Shown: positions 1 through 11,545 of the stretch, in pieces
How the letters are laid out: every line of letters starts with the position of its first letter
How positions within the stretch are numbered: the stretch's first letter is position 1
Assembly (NCBI RefSeq): GCF_036711975.1
Contig: NC_091968.1
Location: 1,922,001-1,986,000 of the forward strand
DNA: 64,000 nt
Direction: 5' to 3'
From: Onthophagus taurus
Lineage: Eukaryota > Arthropoda > Insecta > Coleoptera > Scarabaeidae
Translations under genes and position numbers: made by a program
Notes under the pieces: model-generated
What the model was told of the DNA's origin: nothing
The model's input: only the letters and a program-made list of their open reading frames with translations
The model's database searches: none

Positions 1-605
1 CGCGATATATTTCGCAGCATCAATTACAGTTGGATGTTTAGTAGCCATCGTTCGAACAATACTTATATCAGATAATTGTACCAATAAATCAGGATCTTGT
101 ATCAAAGCGCAAGCAACGAGATCCTCCGATAACCCGGGAGTTGCCGCTTTAATCATATCTAAAAGTTCTGGTCGAGAAAGACGTTGTAAAGCGGTGCGAT
201 TAAGCCACGGAGAAAGCATAAAAGCTTTAAAAGCCACGACGAGTTGTTCTAATTCAGCATCGGAAAACTCTTTGTTCACTTGAGGTTGTCTTGGTTTAGG
301 GCGAGACAAAACGTGGATCATCACGCCAGGTTTTATCCCGCACGATGAGAGTGATTTATCGTCCTCAAGATCGACCCCAGCATACATTAACACTTTAATA
401 ATTGTAAAAAATTACAATTTCTTATAATGACGTTTATAAAAAGTGAGGTTATCTTACCTATTGAATCCTTTTCCACCCCTATTTGTTTGATTACTTCATT
501 TTTGAACGAATCGACGGTTTCTTCTAAGTTGTAATTATCGATTTCAATACGTTCATATTCGCTTACTTTTACACGAACACCTAAAGATATATTTCCGAAA
601 CCCAT
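1..605 (-). CDS. UBL7: Ubiquitin-like protein 7 (UBL7)-like, 5' part of gene
   Basis: Two exons are visible: 458-605 (first, ATG at 605) and 1-392, which runs off the left edge. The donor GTAAG follows the phase-1 end of exon 1, and an AG acceptor lies at 393-394. Residues about 8-75 form a ubiquitin-like fold: the stretch LMYAGVDLEDDKSL followed by GIKPGVMIHVL matches the UBL core of human UBL7 (LIYCGRKLKDDQTL, GIQPGSTVHVL). Further on, ATPGLSEDLVACALIQDPDL followed by the HPTVIDAA block also matches human UBL7, so the match covers more than the UBL domain. The C-terminal UBA domain would lie outside the window. The family binds ubiquitin or proteasome-related partners in the cytosol; the exact role is not established from this sequence. 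It is a single-copy housekeeping type and unrelated to the SPH cluster downstream. Confidence 0.85.
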
Positions 606-1000
606 TTTCTTTTTGTTGTGATTTTGGGATGATATGCTTTTTTTGAATAAACGTCAACATTTAGAGGTACCAATATCTAAAAAAAAAATTTTATTTATTG
701 AACTAATTTAATTATGTGCAAAATTGAAAAAAGAAGATTATTATACTATTTGTAAGATACAAGATAATTCTGTCGTTGGTGGAAATGTTACAGCGATATT
801 AAATCTAAAATTTAATGAAATATGGAAGAAGGTTTCATGTGATGTGAATATCGCATGCTAGGTCCGTTGAGTAAACATACTGTATAAGGTTATCTAACTT
901 ATAAAATAAATAAATAAATAATATAAAAATTTAAAAAAAAAAGACATAAAATAAAAAAATATTAAAATATAAACCGAAATATTAACCAGAATATTAACGG
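606..1000. other. AT-rich intergenic sequence upstream of the UBL7-like gene
   Basis: No coding signal, RNA gene or transposon end could be recognised. It holds the promoter side of the UBL7-like gene and A/T homopolymer runs around 900-960. Confidence 0.6.
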
Positions 1001-1005
1001 TTAAA

Positions 1006-1557
1006 ATTTAAATTATTTTTAGGTTATCCAACTTGACTCGGTTACCATGGTGATTACGATCGAAATATTGTAGGTGCTTGTCAAAATTGAAATTGAATTT
1101 AAGTTTTTTTAAGGAAAACGTCTTCTTTAATTGGTTTAAAAGGCTGTATTTAACTCAAAATTGGTTTATCTAGGGTATTACAAACAAGGTAAGTGGATTA
1201 AATCGAAAAGATTTAAAAGATATTTTTAATTTATTTCTCTTAATTAGAATCGATTTAAATTAATTACAATTAACGAATTTGTTATGAATGCGAGATAATC
1301 GTAAAGAATTCGAATGGTTTTAAAATTAATTGATAAAAAAATCGAAATAAAATTTTATTAATTTTAAGGTTATCCATCTTGACTCGGTTACCATGGTGAT
1401 TAAGATCCAAATATTGCAGTTGCTTGTCAAAATTGACGTTGAATTTAAGTTTTCTTAATGAAAAACACATAATTAAGTGGATTTAAAGGTTGGATTTAAT
1501 TCAAAATGGGTAAATGGATGAAATTATAAGCAAGGTAAGTGGATTAAATTAAAAAAA
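1006..1557. repeat. Two diverged copies of a ~200-bp unit, 347 bp apart
   Basis: A block starting with AGGTTATCCAACTTGACTCG at about 1020 recurs as AGGTTATCCATCTTGACTCG at about 1367. Homology continues through GGTTACCATGGTGATTA, TGCTTGTCAAAATTGA and AAGGTAAGTGGATTAAAT. It is a diverged local duplication without coding capacity. Confidence 0.75.
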
Positions 1558-1617
1558 TTTTTTTTTCGATCAATTAGAATGTACGAGAATTTAGGGTTAA
1601 ATAACAATTAAAAATAA

Positions 1618-1650
1618 AACTAACACTAGGTCTAGAACTAGAAAGTTTTA
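1618..1650. repeat. Isolated relic of the CTAG palindromic family
   Basis: ACTAACACTAGGTCTAGAAC followed by TAGAAAG is one arm of the palindromic repeat that forms arrays at 47935-50340 and 53515-55480. Only one arm survives here. Confidence 0.6.
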
Positions 1651-2009
1651 GGTAATTTGTAGAGAATTAAATTCCCTTTCTGACAGGCCAAAAAAAAAAT
1701 GGGGCGTTCCATTTAAAATTTTCAGCCAGCATCTGAAGAGTAATCCAAAATAACTTGAAAACGAAAAACGCTAGGTACCAATAACTTTTATCAAAGTCAA
1801 CCTATTTTTCTACGTACAATTAAACGGTGTATAAAAACTATAGTATTCCATTTAAAATAACGAAGTTATGGTCTACTTCCGGTAGACCGGAAGTGGCGAC
1901 CATCTTGGAAATATTTTAGATCGAAAGTTCCGAATGAACAACCCATGCTACCAAAATTTCAAACCTCTACGAATAATGGAACCCGAAAAAGTTCTAACGA
2001 ACCAGTTAC

Positions 2010-3110
2010 GTGACATTTTAAATCTGAAGTTAGCTATCATATAATAGACAAATAGACAACTTCTTGGTATTCTTTATTAAAAAACCTTTAAAATGAGTTC
2101 AAACATGATACATTTATATCGAAAAACAACAAAGTTGTAATAAAAAATATTAAAGTTGGCAACATTGAAATTAGCAACCTAATTTTGGAATATTAATACC
2201 AACCTTCATTTTTAATTTTTTTTTTATTGTATTTTTGTTTTTGTGATAAATTTTAAGACATTTTATAAACATTAAGAATTTGTCAAAATGATATTGACAT
2301 TTCAAACCGGAAGTATATATCTCGAATAATATTGGAATTAAACGTATCATGTTTTACGACGATTACAAATATGTCAAAATTAACGTTGTCATTTGTAACC
2401 GAAAGTTGACCATAACTTCATTAATATTGAAGACAGATATGTCGTGTTTGTACTCATTTTAAAGGATTTTTAATGAAGATTATAAATATGTCAAAATTGA
2501 GGTTGACATTTTAAACCTGAAGTCAGTTATCATATAATAGACAATTGGACAACTTCATGGTGTTCTTTCATGATGTATTCTTTATTAGAAAAACCTTTAA
2601 AATGAGTCCAAACATAACGTACTTATCTCAAAAAAGTTTGAATAAAAAAACGTTAAACCCGAAGTTAGCAACAATGAAGGTAGCAATTTAATTATTAAAT
2701 ATTAATACCAACCTTAATTTTTAATTTTTTTTTTATTGTATTTTTGTTTTTGTGATAAATTTTAAGACATTTTATAAAAATTAAGAATTTGTCAAAATGA
2801 CATTGACATTTCAAACCGGAAGTTGCTTATATCTCGAGTAATATTGGAATTAAACGTATAATGTTTGGATTCATTTTAAAGGATTTTTCACGACGATTAC
2901 AAATACGTCAAAATTGACGTTGACATTTGCAACCGTACTTATTTTAAAGGATTTTTAATGAAGATTACAAATATGTTATTGAACCATCAATTGAGGTTGA
3001 CATTTTAAACCTGAAGTCAGTTATCATATTATAGACAATTGGACAACTTCATGGTGTTCTTTCATGATGTATTCTTTATTAGAAAAACCTTTAAAATGAG
3101 TCCAAACATG
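2010..3110. repeat. Tandem ~500-bp repeat, about 2.2 copies
   Basis: The segment GTCAGTTATCATATAATAGA and its surroundings recurs at about 2029 (diverged), 2522 and 3017. A second marker, TTCAAACCGGAAGT, occurs at 2301 and 2810. The period is therefore about 495-509 bp. Units contain poly-T stretches and no coding capacity. The third, partial copy runs into a CTAG repeat relic and a Gypsy fragment. Confidence 0.8.
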
Positions 3111-3149
3111 ATGTTGCTATATATCACTGTATTGTATATTTTTATTGCA

Positions 3150-3214
3150 CTAAAACTAGAACTAACACTAGACTTAGAACTAGAAACATTCGGGTTTAGC
3201 CGTGCGTCTTCAGA
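3150..3214. repeat. Single CTAG palindromic-family copy, one arm
   Basis: It contains AACTAGAACTAACACTAGAC, then TTCGGGTTTAGCCGTGCGTC and part of the return arm. The preceding TATTTTTATTGCACTAAAAC resembles the boundary seen at 28080-28110 and 48110-48125, so that A/T-rich segment is probably part of the family. Confidence 0.65.
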
Positions 3215-3740
3215 CGTGTTACGAAGTGTTACGAATAGTAGATCTGACTATTTCAAAATATATTTTCTAAAAGATTTAAGTCGAATATCAGTTATCGAGA
3301 AGATGAAAGAAACATTTAGTCGATATGAAGTTCCTGAATTGGTGATATCCTATAATGGTACACATTTTGTCAACAAACAGATGCTGAAATGGGAAAGCAG
3401 AACTGCAATAAAGAAAAGCGGTGAGGATATTTAGTGGACATTATTGGAGAAAACACCAAATAAAATAAATACAAGTCCAGTTCAACGATTAATGCCAAGA
3501 AAAACTAGATGTAGCTTACCTCTAAAAGCAGATCACTATAAACCTATTGTCATACAACATGTATCTGAGAAAATTGAAAACAATAAAAGAAATACAACAA
3601 ATTGTATTACGATAGAAAAACAAGAAAACTACCTGATTTGATGATAGGACAATCAGTTTATGTGCAATTAAGATCTGATTCAGAATGGACAAAAGGAAAG
3701 GTAAAAGGAAAATGATCAGAAAGAGCCTTTATGATCGATG
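3215..3740 (+). pseudogene. Degenerate Gypsy-type LTR retrotransposon fragment (integrase C-terminal part)
   Basis: Translated pieces show a pol integrase relic. RYEVPELVISYNGTHFVNKQ corresponds to the core region around the catalytic Asp (here SYNGT, with the acidic residue replaced). Then KTPNKINTSPVQRLMPRKTR matches the conserved TPNKITG..P.ELL..RK block. GQSVYVQLRSDSEWTKGKVK corresponds to the C-terminal integrase domain, followed by RAFMIDVGATSYLI. Stops and frameshifts at about 3434, 3641 and 3713 break the frame. No LTRs were found. A similar integrase relic on the other strand lies at 41660-42210. Confidence 0.7.
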
Positions 3741-3972
3741 TGGGTGCAACATCTTATCTTATTAGCACAAAAAATGATTAAAAAAATCAACAAATATTTA
3801 ATTCCAGAAAAGAAGAAAGACATGTAGAAGTCGAAATACCAGAAATGAAAAATTACGAACTGAGGTAGAAATACAAGAAATGAAGTTTCAAATACATACA
3901 AAAAAACATCGAGAATAGGATAAATCGAACTTTTTATTATCATCAAGGTCGATTACATTTTTATGAATTTCT

Positions 3973-5442
3973 TCATTTTGAATAAGGAATTGTATTATAA
4001 CCTTCTTGAGCCATTATGGCATCAATCCAATGTCTAGCGCCGGCTACATCTGCATAAAGTCCTGGAGCTTTAAAGCACTCTATTCCCCCCACTACAATAC
4101 CAACTTGAACGTATCTCTTTGGATTATTTGGGTCTGGACAAATCAATGGGCTTCCTCCATCACCCTAAAAAGAAAATATAAAACGATAACAATGAACATA
4201 AAATTAATTTTATAGAAATAATCGAAAGATTTGTGGGGACATTTTTATTTACCTTACAAGCATCTTTACCATATTCCCCGGCGCAAATAAGAGTGTCGGG
4301 AAGGATGTAATTAGGTCCAAGTCCATTTTTGCGCAATACAGCTTGACAAACATCATGTGGCACAATAGGTAATTCGATTTTCTTTAAAATGTTTGCATAA
4401 CTTGCGTTATCTGGAAATTAGATTATAATTAGTTGTGATTTAAATTATAATAATTAAAACTTACTATCAAAATCTGTTTTTCCCCATCCACCGGTGAAAC
4501 AATTCATTGAGTTCGCAACTTGTTTGTATAACGGCAAACAAATCGTGCCTACATTCGCAGCTCGAGTATATGGTTTATCAAGAAAAATTAAAGCTAAATC
4601 ATTTTCTAAAGTGTCAGTATTATAGTTTATGTGTGTAATTATTTTTGAAACTCCACGTTCTTGTTTCGGATATAATTCTGCGTCGGTTGATGTATCCCAT
4701 TCGCCAGCACGCACTTTTATTTTATCCAATTTACCTAAATAACTTAAAAAAGGAAAATGTTAACTCTAATTTATTAATTAACTTACTTTTCAACACAGTG
4801 AGCAGCAGTTAAAACAACTTGCGGCGAAATTAATGATCCACCACAAATCGATGAAGATTCATCCACGGCTGGATTATAATCAGTTTTTAAAATTGCAAGA
4901 ACCCAAGGAAATTCCCCGTATTGAGCTTCGCCCCCATCATCACCTGTTATCGTAAAACCGAGGCCGTGAGGATTTCTTATTCCACAATAACTAAGTTGTG
5001 ACGAATTTACTTTATGCGAATTAAGAAAAGTACTTGATATAGGTGCAGCTTCGGTGTTGGGGGGTAATTCTTCTTGTTTACAACATTTATCCAATATGTT
5101 TGGACATTTATTCCCTTCATTCCTAATAAATTTAAATCAAATATATTTTGCTATTAAAATGGTACAAAAATGAACTCACTTTAAATTAATAAAATGATTT
5201 ACAGGTTCTGCCATATCATAGTTGTAATAAGCTGACGATGGAATAATCGTATTTGAAGTAGGGTTACACATATAATAAGGTACACACACTTTTTTTTCGT
5301 TTTCATCGCAAAATAGCGATGTTTTTAAGGAATCTTCCGATTCATCGCTTACTGGAGACGCGGTAATCGTCGTGGTGCGAAGAAAAACCACGAAAAATAA
5401 GATTACGTAAAAAAATTGAGAAAACATATTTGATAGATACAT
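3973..5442 (-). CDS. Clip-domain serine protease homologue 1 (PPAF2-like SPH), complete
   Basis: Five exons (5180-5442, 4787-5122, 4465-4742, 4253-4410, 3973-4164) join in frame to 408 aa. An N-terminal hydrophobic signal peptide (a second ATG at 5427 is possible) precedes a clip domain split by intron 1, with Cys pattern C..CVPYYMC ... [10 protein letters not shown] short linker follows, then a trypsin-like domain opening with [11 protein letters not shown]. Triad: His in TAAHC and Asp in ENDLALI are kept, but the Ser motif is GDGGSP, so Ser is Gly and the protein should not be catalytic. In this family such SPHs are secreted haemolymph cofactors for prophenoloxidase activation. A conserved late motif is also changed (IVVGGIEC rather than IVAWGIGC). 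AATAAA lies about 35 nt past the stop. Closest neighbour in sequence is SPH2. Confidence 0.9.
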
Positions 5443-5464
5443 CTTTGATTGTGTTCTTCGAACG

Positions 5465-5473
5465 TGTTTATAT
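5465..5473 (-). promoter_or_regulatory. TATA-like box of SPH1
   Basis: GATATAAAC on the minus strand lies about 24-31 bp upstream of the first ATG. If used, transcription would start very near that ATG, which favours the second in-frame ATG (5427) as the translation start. Confidence 0.35.
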
Positions 5474-6017
5474 CAACTGAACCGGCTAGTTGCGAACTTT
5501 TCTTCTTATTTAACATTTCTTTTTATTTGTATTTAAAAAAAGGAAAAGTCGTCTTTAGTGGATGGCAGTCTTAACCAGTTCTTTAGAGGAGCAGGTTGCA
5601 ATAAGATATCATCAATAAATGAAGCAATGAACTCAAAAGAACTAAAAAGAACTTCCTCTTGGGTTAAAAATAGTGGTGGAACGGATATCCGGCCATTTTT
5701 TTAAATCCGGCCGAATACTGGATAGTTACCAAATATCCGGCTTTGGTCGGATATTAAAAACCTATTACTTAGTACTTCACCTTTCACAGGAATTAGTATC
5801 TCTTTTAAGTGTTGGACATTTTTCATTGAATACAACATTATTTATATCAGGTTTGTCTTTAGCAACCTCATTCTAACAATCAAAATACGATATATAAAAT
5901 CTCTTGTTGCAATTTCGTCTAGTTTCCTTCTCTTCGCTTGTAATTCATCATCACATTGATTACTAACAGAACTGTCGCTGTTATCACTTTCGATTATTAA
6001 TTACAGTATCCTCTTCT

Positions 6018-6660
6018 TAATGCAAAAAGCCGTTTTGAAAAATCCCCTTTACTTCTTGAGAAATAAATTTTTGAAATGATCGAAATTTTTTTCGAATTTT
6101 GCAATTTTCATCGATAACTTTCAAAATTCGCTATAAAATTAATTTCTTGAAGGATCCTTGTGAAAATATCACCAATTATTAATTAAAGTATTCTCTTTTT
6201 AATGCAAAAAATCCGTTTTGAAAAATAACTTTTAGTTTTTGAGAAAACAATGTTTGAAGTTTTGATAAAATTTTCGATGTTGCAATTTTCATCGATAACT
6301 TTCAAAATTCGCTGTAAAATTAATTTCTTGAAGGATCCTTGTGAAAATATCACCAATTATTAATTAAAGTATTCTCTTTTTAATGCAAAAAGTCGTTTTG
6401 AAAAATCCCCTTTAGTTCTTGAGAAGTAAATTTTTGAAATGATCGATAATTTTTTCGTATTTTACAATTTTCGCCAATTAAGTTTTAAAAATTCGTATAA
6501 AATTCACTTCTTGGAATATTAGTATAAAAATGTCCCAAAGTGTTAATAAAAGTGTCCTCTTTCCAATGAACCAACACGTTTTGAAAAATAACTTTTAGTT
6601 TTTGAGAAAACAATATTTGAAGTTTTGATAAAATTTTCGATATTGCAATTTTAATAATAA
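6018..6660. repeat. Four ~182-bp subrepeats inside the hAT-like element
   Basis: The motif ATGCAAAAAGCCGTTTTGAA recurs with variants at about 6020, 6202, 6383 and 6566 (period 181-183 bp). Each is followed by a TTGAGAAA / TTTTTGAAATGATCG block and a TCGATAACTTTCAAAATTCG block. The fourth copy is split by the LINE and resumes at about 9295. Confidence 0.8.
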
Positions 6661-9292
6661 TAATAATAATAATAGTTCTTTATTCATACAATAAACATTA
6701 CATGAAACGTCATTACAGTTACAATCATATCTTCACAAACAGATGGAGTACAAATAACAAACAAGTTAACAAACAACAAATAAGTTAACAAATAAAATAG
6801 TCAGTGTCCTGAAAATATTCCTCACAGGAGTAATAGCATTTTTTTATTAGTAAATTACGTACATATACCTTAAATCGCGCGTTGGTCAACATCTTAACAT
6901 TAGGTGGTAATTTATTATAAAGTTTGACGCCGTGATAATCGACGCCCTGTCTGGTCAAATTTAGACGGTGCAACGGCACTTCTAACAAATGTTTATTACG
7001 AGTATTATACTCGTGTTTAAAGTTATTTCTTTTAAAATGTTCACTGCTGTGTACATAATATAAACATGTAAGTATATATACACACGGTAATGTAAGTATA
7101 TTTAACTTTTTAAATGACGGTCTACATGTTTGTTTCGGTTATAGGTTTTCCACAGCACGTATACAACGCTTCTGCAGTAGGAACACCCTTCCCACAGCCG
7201 ACGAAGAGCCCCAGATGGTGATACCATAGATCGCGATGGCAAGAAAAGTAGGCTGCCCTAGCAACGTTCTGATCAGCACAATTCATCAATCGACGCACAA
7301 CATACACACCACACGTCAAACGTTTACACAGCGCGTCCACGTGATTGTGCCAATTCAACTTAGCATCAAATGTCAGCCCAAGAAATTTAACGCATGTTTC
7401 ACTACAATTAAAAAAGTGTAAAGTTTGTGTTTTAGAGTCATTTATGTGAAGTTTGTAACATTTTTTACATTGTGTGGAAGGTCGTTCATGTAGATGATGA
7501 ATAATATCGGACCTAATATCGACCCCTGGGGCACGCCATGTTTGCATGGTCTCATTTCTGATCTTTCACCACACCAACTCATAGTTTGGCTTCTATTGTT
7601 AAGGTACGATTTCATTAATTCAAGTGGAATTCCTCGTATTCCATATGCTGACATCTTGGTTAACAATATTTCGTGGTTAACAGTGTCGAATGCACGACTT
7701 AGGTCACAGCAGGTTATACTAGCCTTTCCATGATGATCGTGAGCTGTTGTGATCTCTTCAATAACTTTTACAATGGCTGTGATTGTAGATCGTCCCTCCC
7801 TATAGCCATGCTGCGCATCATTCAAAATATCATATTTCTTCAGATAGCTCATTAGCCTTTTCTTTATTAGCTCTTCGAGTATTTTTGACATGACAGGGAG
7901 TATTGAGATAGGCCGATAGTTTTCACAACAATTGTCGTCACCCTTTTTATATATTGGTGTTACTTTTGCGACCTTCAATTTGTCGGGAAATATGCCTTCG
8001 TCCAGACACCTATTAAAGATTTCAGCCAAAGGTATTGATGCACTTGCAGCTACAGTTTTGATTAACGCTGTGTACATACCATAAACGTCTTCGCTTCTCT
8101 TCGATTTGATACCATTTATTATATCGACCACCTCGAGGTGGTTCGTCGCTGTAAAGAAACATGATCTAGAGTAGTCGTTTTGGTTATTTTTTAGGTAGGT
8201 GTTATAATTTCGTGTTGATGCAGTCATCCGTTCAAGGAGAACTTCGACATCACGTGCTAAATGTTCACTGAAATTGTGAGCCTGTATTTCGCTACCCAGA
8301 TTTTTTTGTTTTGATTTCTGACGCTCATTCTTAACAATACTCCAGATAACTTTTTGTTTGTTATCTGCGGTTTCAATAGCTTTGATGTTGTTGGCTTTCC
8401 GTACAAATTCTAAACAACGATGATAATCTAGTTTGTACTGTTTATATCGGTCATATGCTTCTTCGCCTTTTTCCACAGATGCAATCATTCCCAGCAGGTT
8501 TAGGTTGTTTTTCTGTTTCTTTATATATTCCGGCAATTTATGAAAACAGCTTTGTCGCTGGCTTTGAAATTTAGTTTTGCTTTTTACAGGAAAACACGTG
8601 TTGTGTAGGCGATGGAATTCATTATGGAAAGCATTATAGGACTCATTCGCATCATAATCATGTTGAATAATAGACTCCCAATTGACTGTATCCATCTTTT
8701 CTTTAAAGAGCTTTTTATTAGACTCATCATATATACGGTATGATAGTTTTGCCTTTTTATCTACACTGTTCCCATCTCTATACACCTGCATGAACTGGCA
8801 GTAGTGATCTGACAAATGCAACTGCAAAGTGGTTTCCCTGCGACATCGAGTGGGAATGTTTGTAAATATATTATCTACGCATCTTGTTGATGCTGGCCTC
8901 GACACTGTGTCGAAGCAATTGATTAGGTTGTAAGACGTAGTTAAGTCGATTAATTCTCTTTTTTGAGTTGAATCTTTGATTACATCTATGTTAAAGTCCC
9001 CTGTAACCAGTAGTTCGTACTCTGGATATTTTAATTGTATATACAAGAGAGCTTCTTCAAGTTGCTCCAGAAAGATACTTTGTACCGCCGAAGGCGGTCT
9101 GTATATTGACATAACCGCAATCTTTTCCTTGGTTATCACAATCGCCCCCCTCTCTGCATGTTGCTCGATACTAAGCATTTTCACCTCAGTAATCTCTTCG
9201 TATTTGTAGCAATCTCTGACTAGAATGATTACACCGCCACCCCTTACCTGGCTTCTGCAGAAGATAAAGCCCGTGTTAAATGCTGCCGTGTT
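6650..9292 (-). mobile_element. 5'-truncated CR1/Jockey-like LINE, internally deleted
   Basis: The main frame (9184-7442, continuing upstream to 9292) carries the C-terminal half of an AP endonuclease (TGDFN, LSDHY) and a reverse transcriptase (KVTPIYKKGDDNCCENYRPI, QGSILGPILFIIYMNDLP). The next frame starts at ...CYKLHINDSKTQTL, so the segment with the catalytic YADD box is deleted and the frame shifts near 7445-7470. A C-terminal piece lies at 6785-6988. The 3' end has a (TTA)n tail at 6650-6675. Short AATTTT repeats flank it within the hAT subrepeat. It cannot make an active enzyme. The exact clade is uncertain. Confidence 0.85.
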
Positions 9293-9698
9293 AAATTTTC
9301 ATCAATAACTTTCAAAATTCGCTATAAAATTAATTTCTTGAAGAATCAAAGCATCAAAAAAGTTTATTTTGTATCTTGGATCCAAATAAGTTGAGATATC
9401 TTATCAGCTTTCTTATTAATTTCATTTTTATTCAAATAATGTGGCAATGTAGGGTATTACTTTAGAAATGTACCAGAAATTATAACCATAATGGCCGGAT
9501 AACCAGATATCCGGCTGAAGGGGTTGCCGAATATCCGGTATCCTGCTTTTCAGAAAATCACTATCCGTTCCATCACTAGTTAAAAACGAACCATCATAAT
9601 TAAAATTTTTTTTATTTACATCTCAATAATTGTATTCAAAGCATTACAACACCGAGATTTATGGATTATGAATATGGCATGTTCATGTTTTTATTTGA

Positions 9699-11419
9699 TT
9701 ATGAATATGGAATTGGATTATAACCTTTATCAGCCATTACAGCATCTATCCAATGTCGAGCGCTAGCTACGTCAGAATAAACCCCTGGAGCTTCAAAGCA
9801 TCCAACGCCCCAAGCCACAATACCAACTTGGACGTATCTCTTCGGATTGTATGGGTCTGGACAAACCAACGGACCTCCAGCATCACCCTAAAATAATTCA
9901 AAAAGTAATATCATTAAATGGAACTTTTATTTCAACTTTGATTGGGAACATACCGTACATGTATCTTTACCATATTCTCCAGCACATATCATAGTATCGG
10001 GTAGGACGAAGCTAGGTCCAAGTTCTGTTTTACGCAGTTCTTTTTGGCAAATATCATACGAAACGATTGGTAGTTCGATTTTCTTCAAAATATTTGAATA
10101 ACTTGAATGCGCTGGAAAAAAAATTTGCTTTATGCAATTGATGCGTTCTCGCAGCGATAGATCCGTACCGTTTTCCTTTCCCCATCCACCAGTAAAACAA
10201 TTTTTGGAGTAAATAACCTGTCTATATAGTGGCAAACAAATCGTTCCTATATTTTCCGCTCTGGTATAAGGATTTTCAAGGAAAATTAAAGCGAAGTTGT
10301 TTTCTCCGCTATTTTGATTGTAATTAGCGTGGATAATTATTTGTGAGACACCGCGATCTTGTTTCGGATATGACTCTTGTTCCGATAAAATGTCCCATTC
10401 GCCAGCGCGAACTTTTATTTTATCTAAATTGTTTACATAGCTTAAAAAAATATTGTTAATTTAACAAAATAAAAATAATCGACTCACTTTTGTACACAAT
10501 GGGCGGCTGTCAAAATGACCGCCGGGGAAATTAATGATCCTCCACAAATCGAGCGAGACTCATTAGAATCATAATCAGTTTTGAAAATCATGACTACCCA
10601 AGGAAATTCCCCATATCGGGCTTCGTTACTGTCGTCACCTACATTAGGAGAATTAAGACCGTTAGGATTTCTTATTCCACAGTAACTAAGTTGTAGCTGA
10701 GTTGGTTTTGGTCTGGTTGGTTTCAATGTAGTTGGTTTAAATGTAGGAATAGGTGGAGTTGGTACAGGAGGAGTTGGTTTAGTTGGAGTTAATTCTGTTG
10801 TAGTTGATAAGGTGGTTGTTGTTCTATCTTTTTCTGATATAGTACAACATATATCCAAAAGTTCGGGACATTCGGTTCCACTAAATATTAAAAAAACAAT
10901 TTTAAAAACAATTACATTTAAATCTTGTTTTTAACGTTATGAATAAAACGTATAAAGATGTCATAACCCGGAGCCTACGATATTCCAGGCCGTATTGTAA
11001 TGGTGTTACATTACAGTCGGTCTGGAATATCGTAGGCTTCGGATAACCTATTGATCCTGTTTACTGTAAGACATAATTTGTGTATTCAATTTAATTATTG
11101 TGATTGGTACTCACATTGGAAACAGAGAAAGACCCCTCATTCGTGTTACAGTTTCTGGAATAATTTCTTTTGTAATGGGATCGCATCTATTATAGTGTAC
11201 GCAAATTTGAATTCCTTTCATAGATCCTTCACCGCATTTTTTTTGTTCTAGCATAACATTTGAACCGCCATCAGGCACCAATCTTCCATTCGGAGGTACC
11301 CAATGTGGGTTGCTTTTGTATAAGCGAGAAATGTTAACAGAATTAACCTGCTCGGTGACTTCTTCTCCACAAATTAAAACGATAAAAATTATGATTAGAC
11401 TGAGACTTTGAGAATACAT
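9699..11419 (-). CDS. Clip-domain serine protease homologue 2 (SPH), complete
   Basis: Five exons (11115-11419, 10488-10880, 10169-10440, 9954-10111, 9699-9887) give 438 aa. The signal peptide starts at [17 protein letters not shown] pre-clip motif NPHWVPPNG is shared with SPH3 and SPH4. The clip domain ([14 protein letters not shown] ... CPELLDICC) is followed by a Thr/Pro-rich linker of about 40 residues, then [11 protein letters not shown] and the protease-like domain. His is kept (TAAHC), Asp is Asn (ENNFALI) and Ser is Ala (GDAGGP), so it is non-catalytic. Intron 3 (10112-10168) is exactly 57 nt, has no stop in frame and a weak GTACGG donor, so its retention would insert 19 residues. AATAAA lies directly after the stop. 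A secreted prophenoloxidase-cascade cofactor role is inferred from the family. Confidence 0.9.
10963..11048. repeat. 74-bp near-perfect hairpin with 6-bp flanking direct repeats, in SPH2 intron 1
   Basis: The arms CCTACGATATTCCAG and CTGGAATATCGTAGG pair, and the stem continues through TGTAATG/CATTACA, leaving only a small loop. ATAACC flanks it on both sides (10963-10968 and 11043-11048). It looks like a tiny foldback insertion; in the SPH2 transcript it would also fold like a pre-miRNA-sized hairpin. Confidence 0.75.
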
Positions 11420-11445
11420 TTTTGATATCTTCGAACTCAAGCTTA

Positions 11446-11482
11446 CACTGAATAACGGTTACGACGTTTTAAAATTTAAATA
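11446..11482 (-). promoter_or_regulatory. Core promoter of SPH2: TATA-like box and initiator
   Basis: On the minus strand TATTTAAA (11475-11482) is followed about 30 bp later by TCAGT (11446-11450), the arthropod initiator consensus. This gives a 5' UTR of about 28 nt before the ATG at 11419. Confidence 0.5.
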
Positions 11483-11545
11483 CACCTCCTTCTCTTTCGT
11501 GTGTTTTCTTTCATTTTATTTTTAAAAGATAATGATAGTATACTA

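Larger units (their letters stand above)
5671..9578. mobile_element. Non-autonomous hAT-like DNA transposon with perfect 8-bp target duplication
   Basis: The ends are inverted: TAGTGGTGGAACGGATA on the left and TATCCGTTCCATCACTA on the right (about 16 of 17 bp pair). They are flanked by the identical 8-bp direct repeat GTTAAAAA (5663-5670 and 9579-9586). An 8-bp duplication and a TAG-starting terminal repeat fit the hAT superfamily. Subterminal ATATCCGGC-type motifs recur at both ends. No hAT transposase is present. Internally it holds ~182-bp subrepeats and a LINE insertion (6650-9292) that accounts for most of its length; without it the element is about 1.27 kb. Confidence 0.8.

Noticed and set aside
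3215-3740. Intact endogenous retrovirus
   Set aside because: No LTRs, env or complete pol; only broken integrase sequence.
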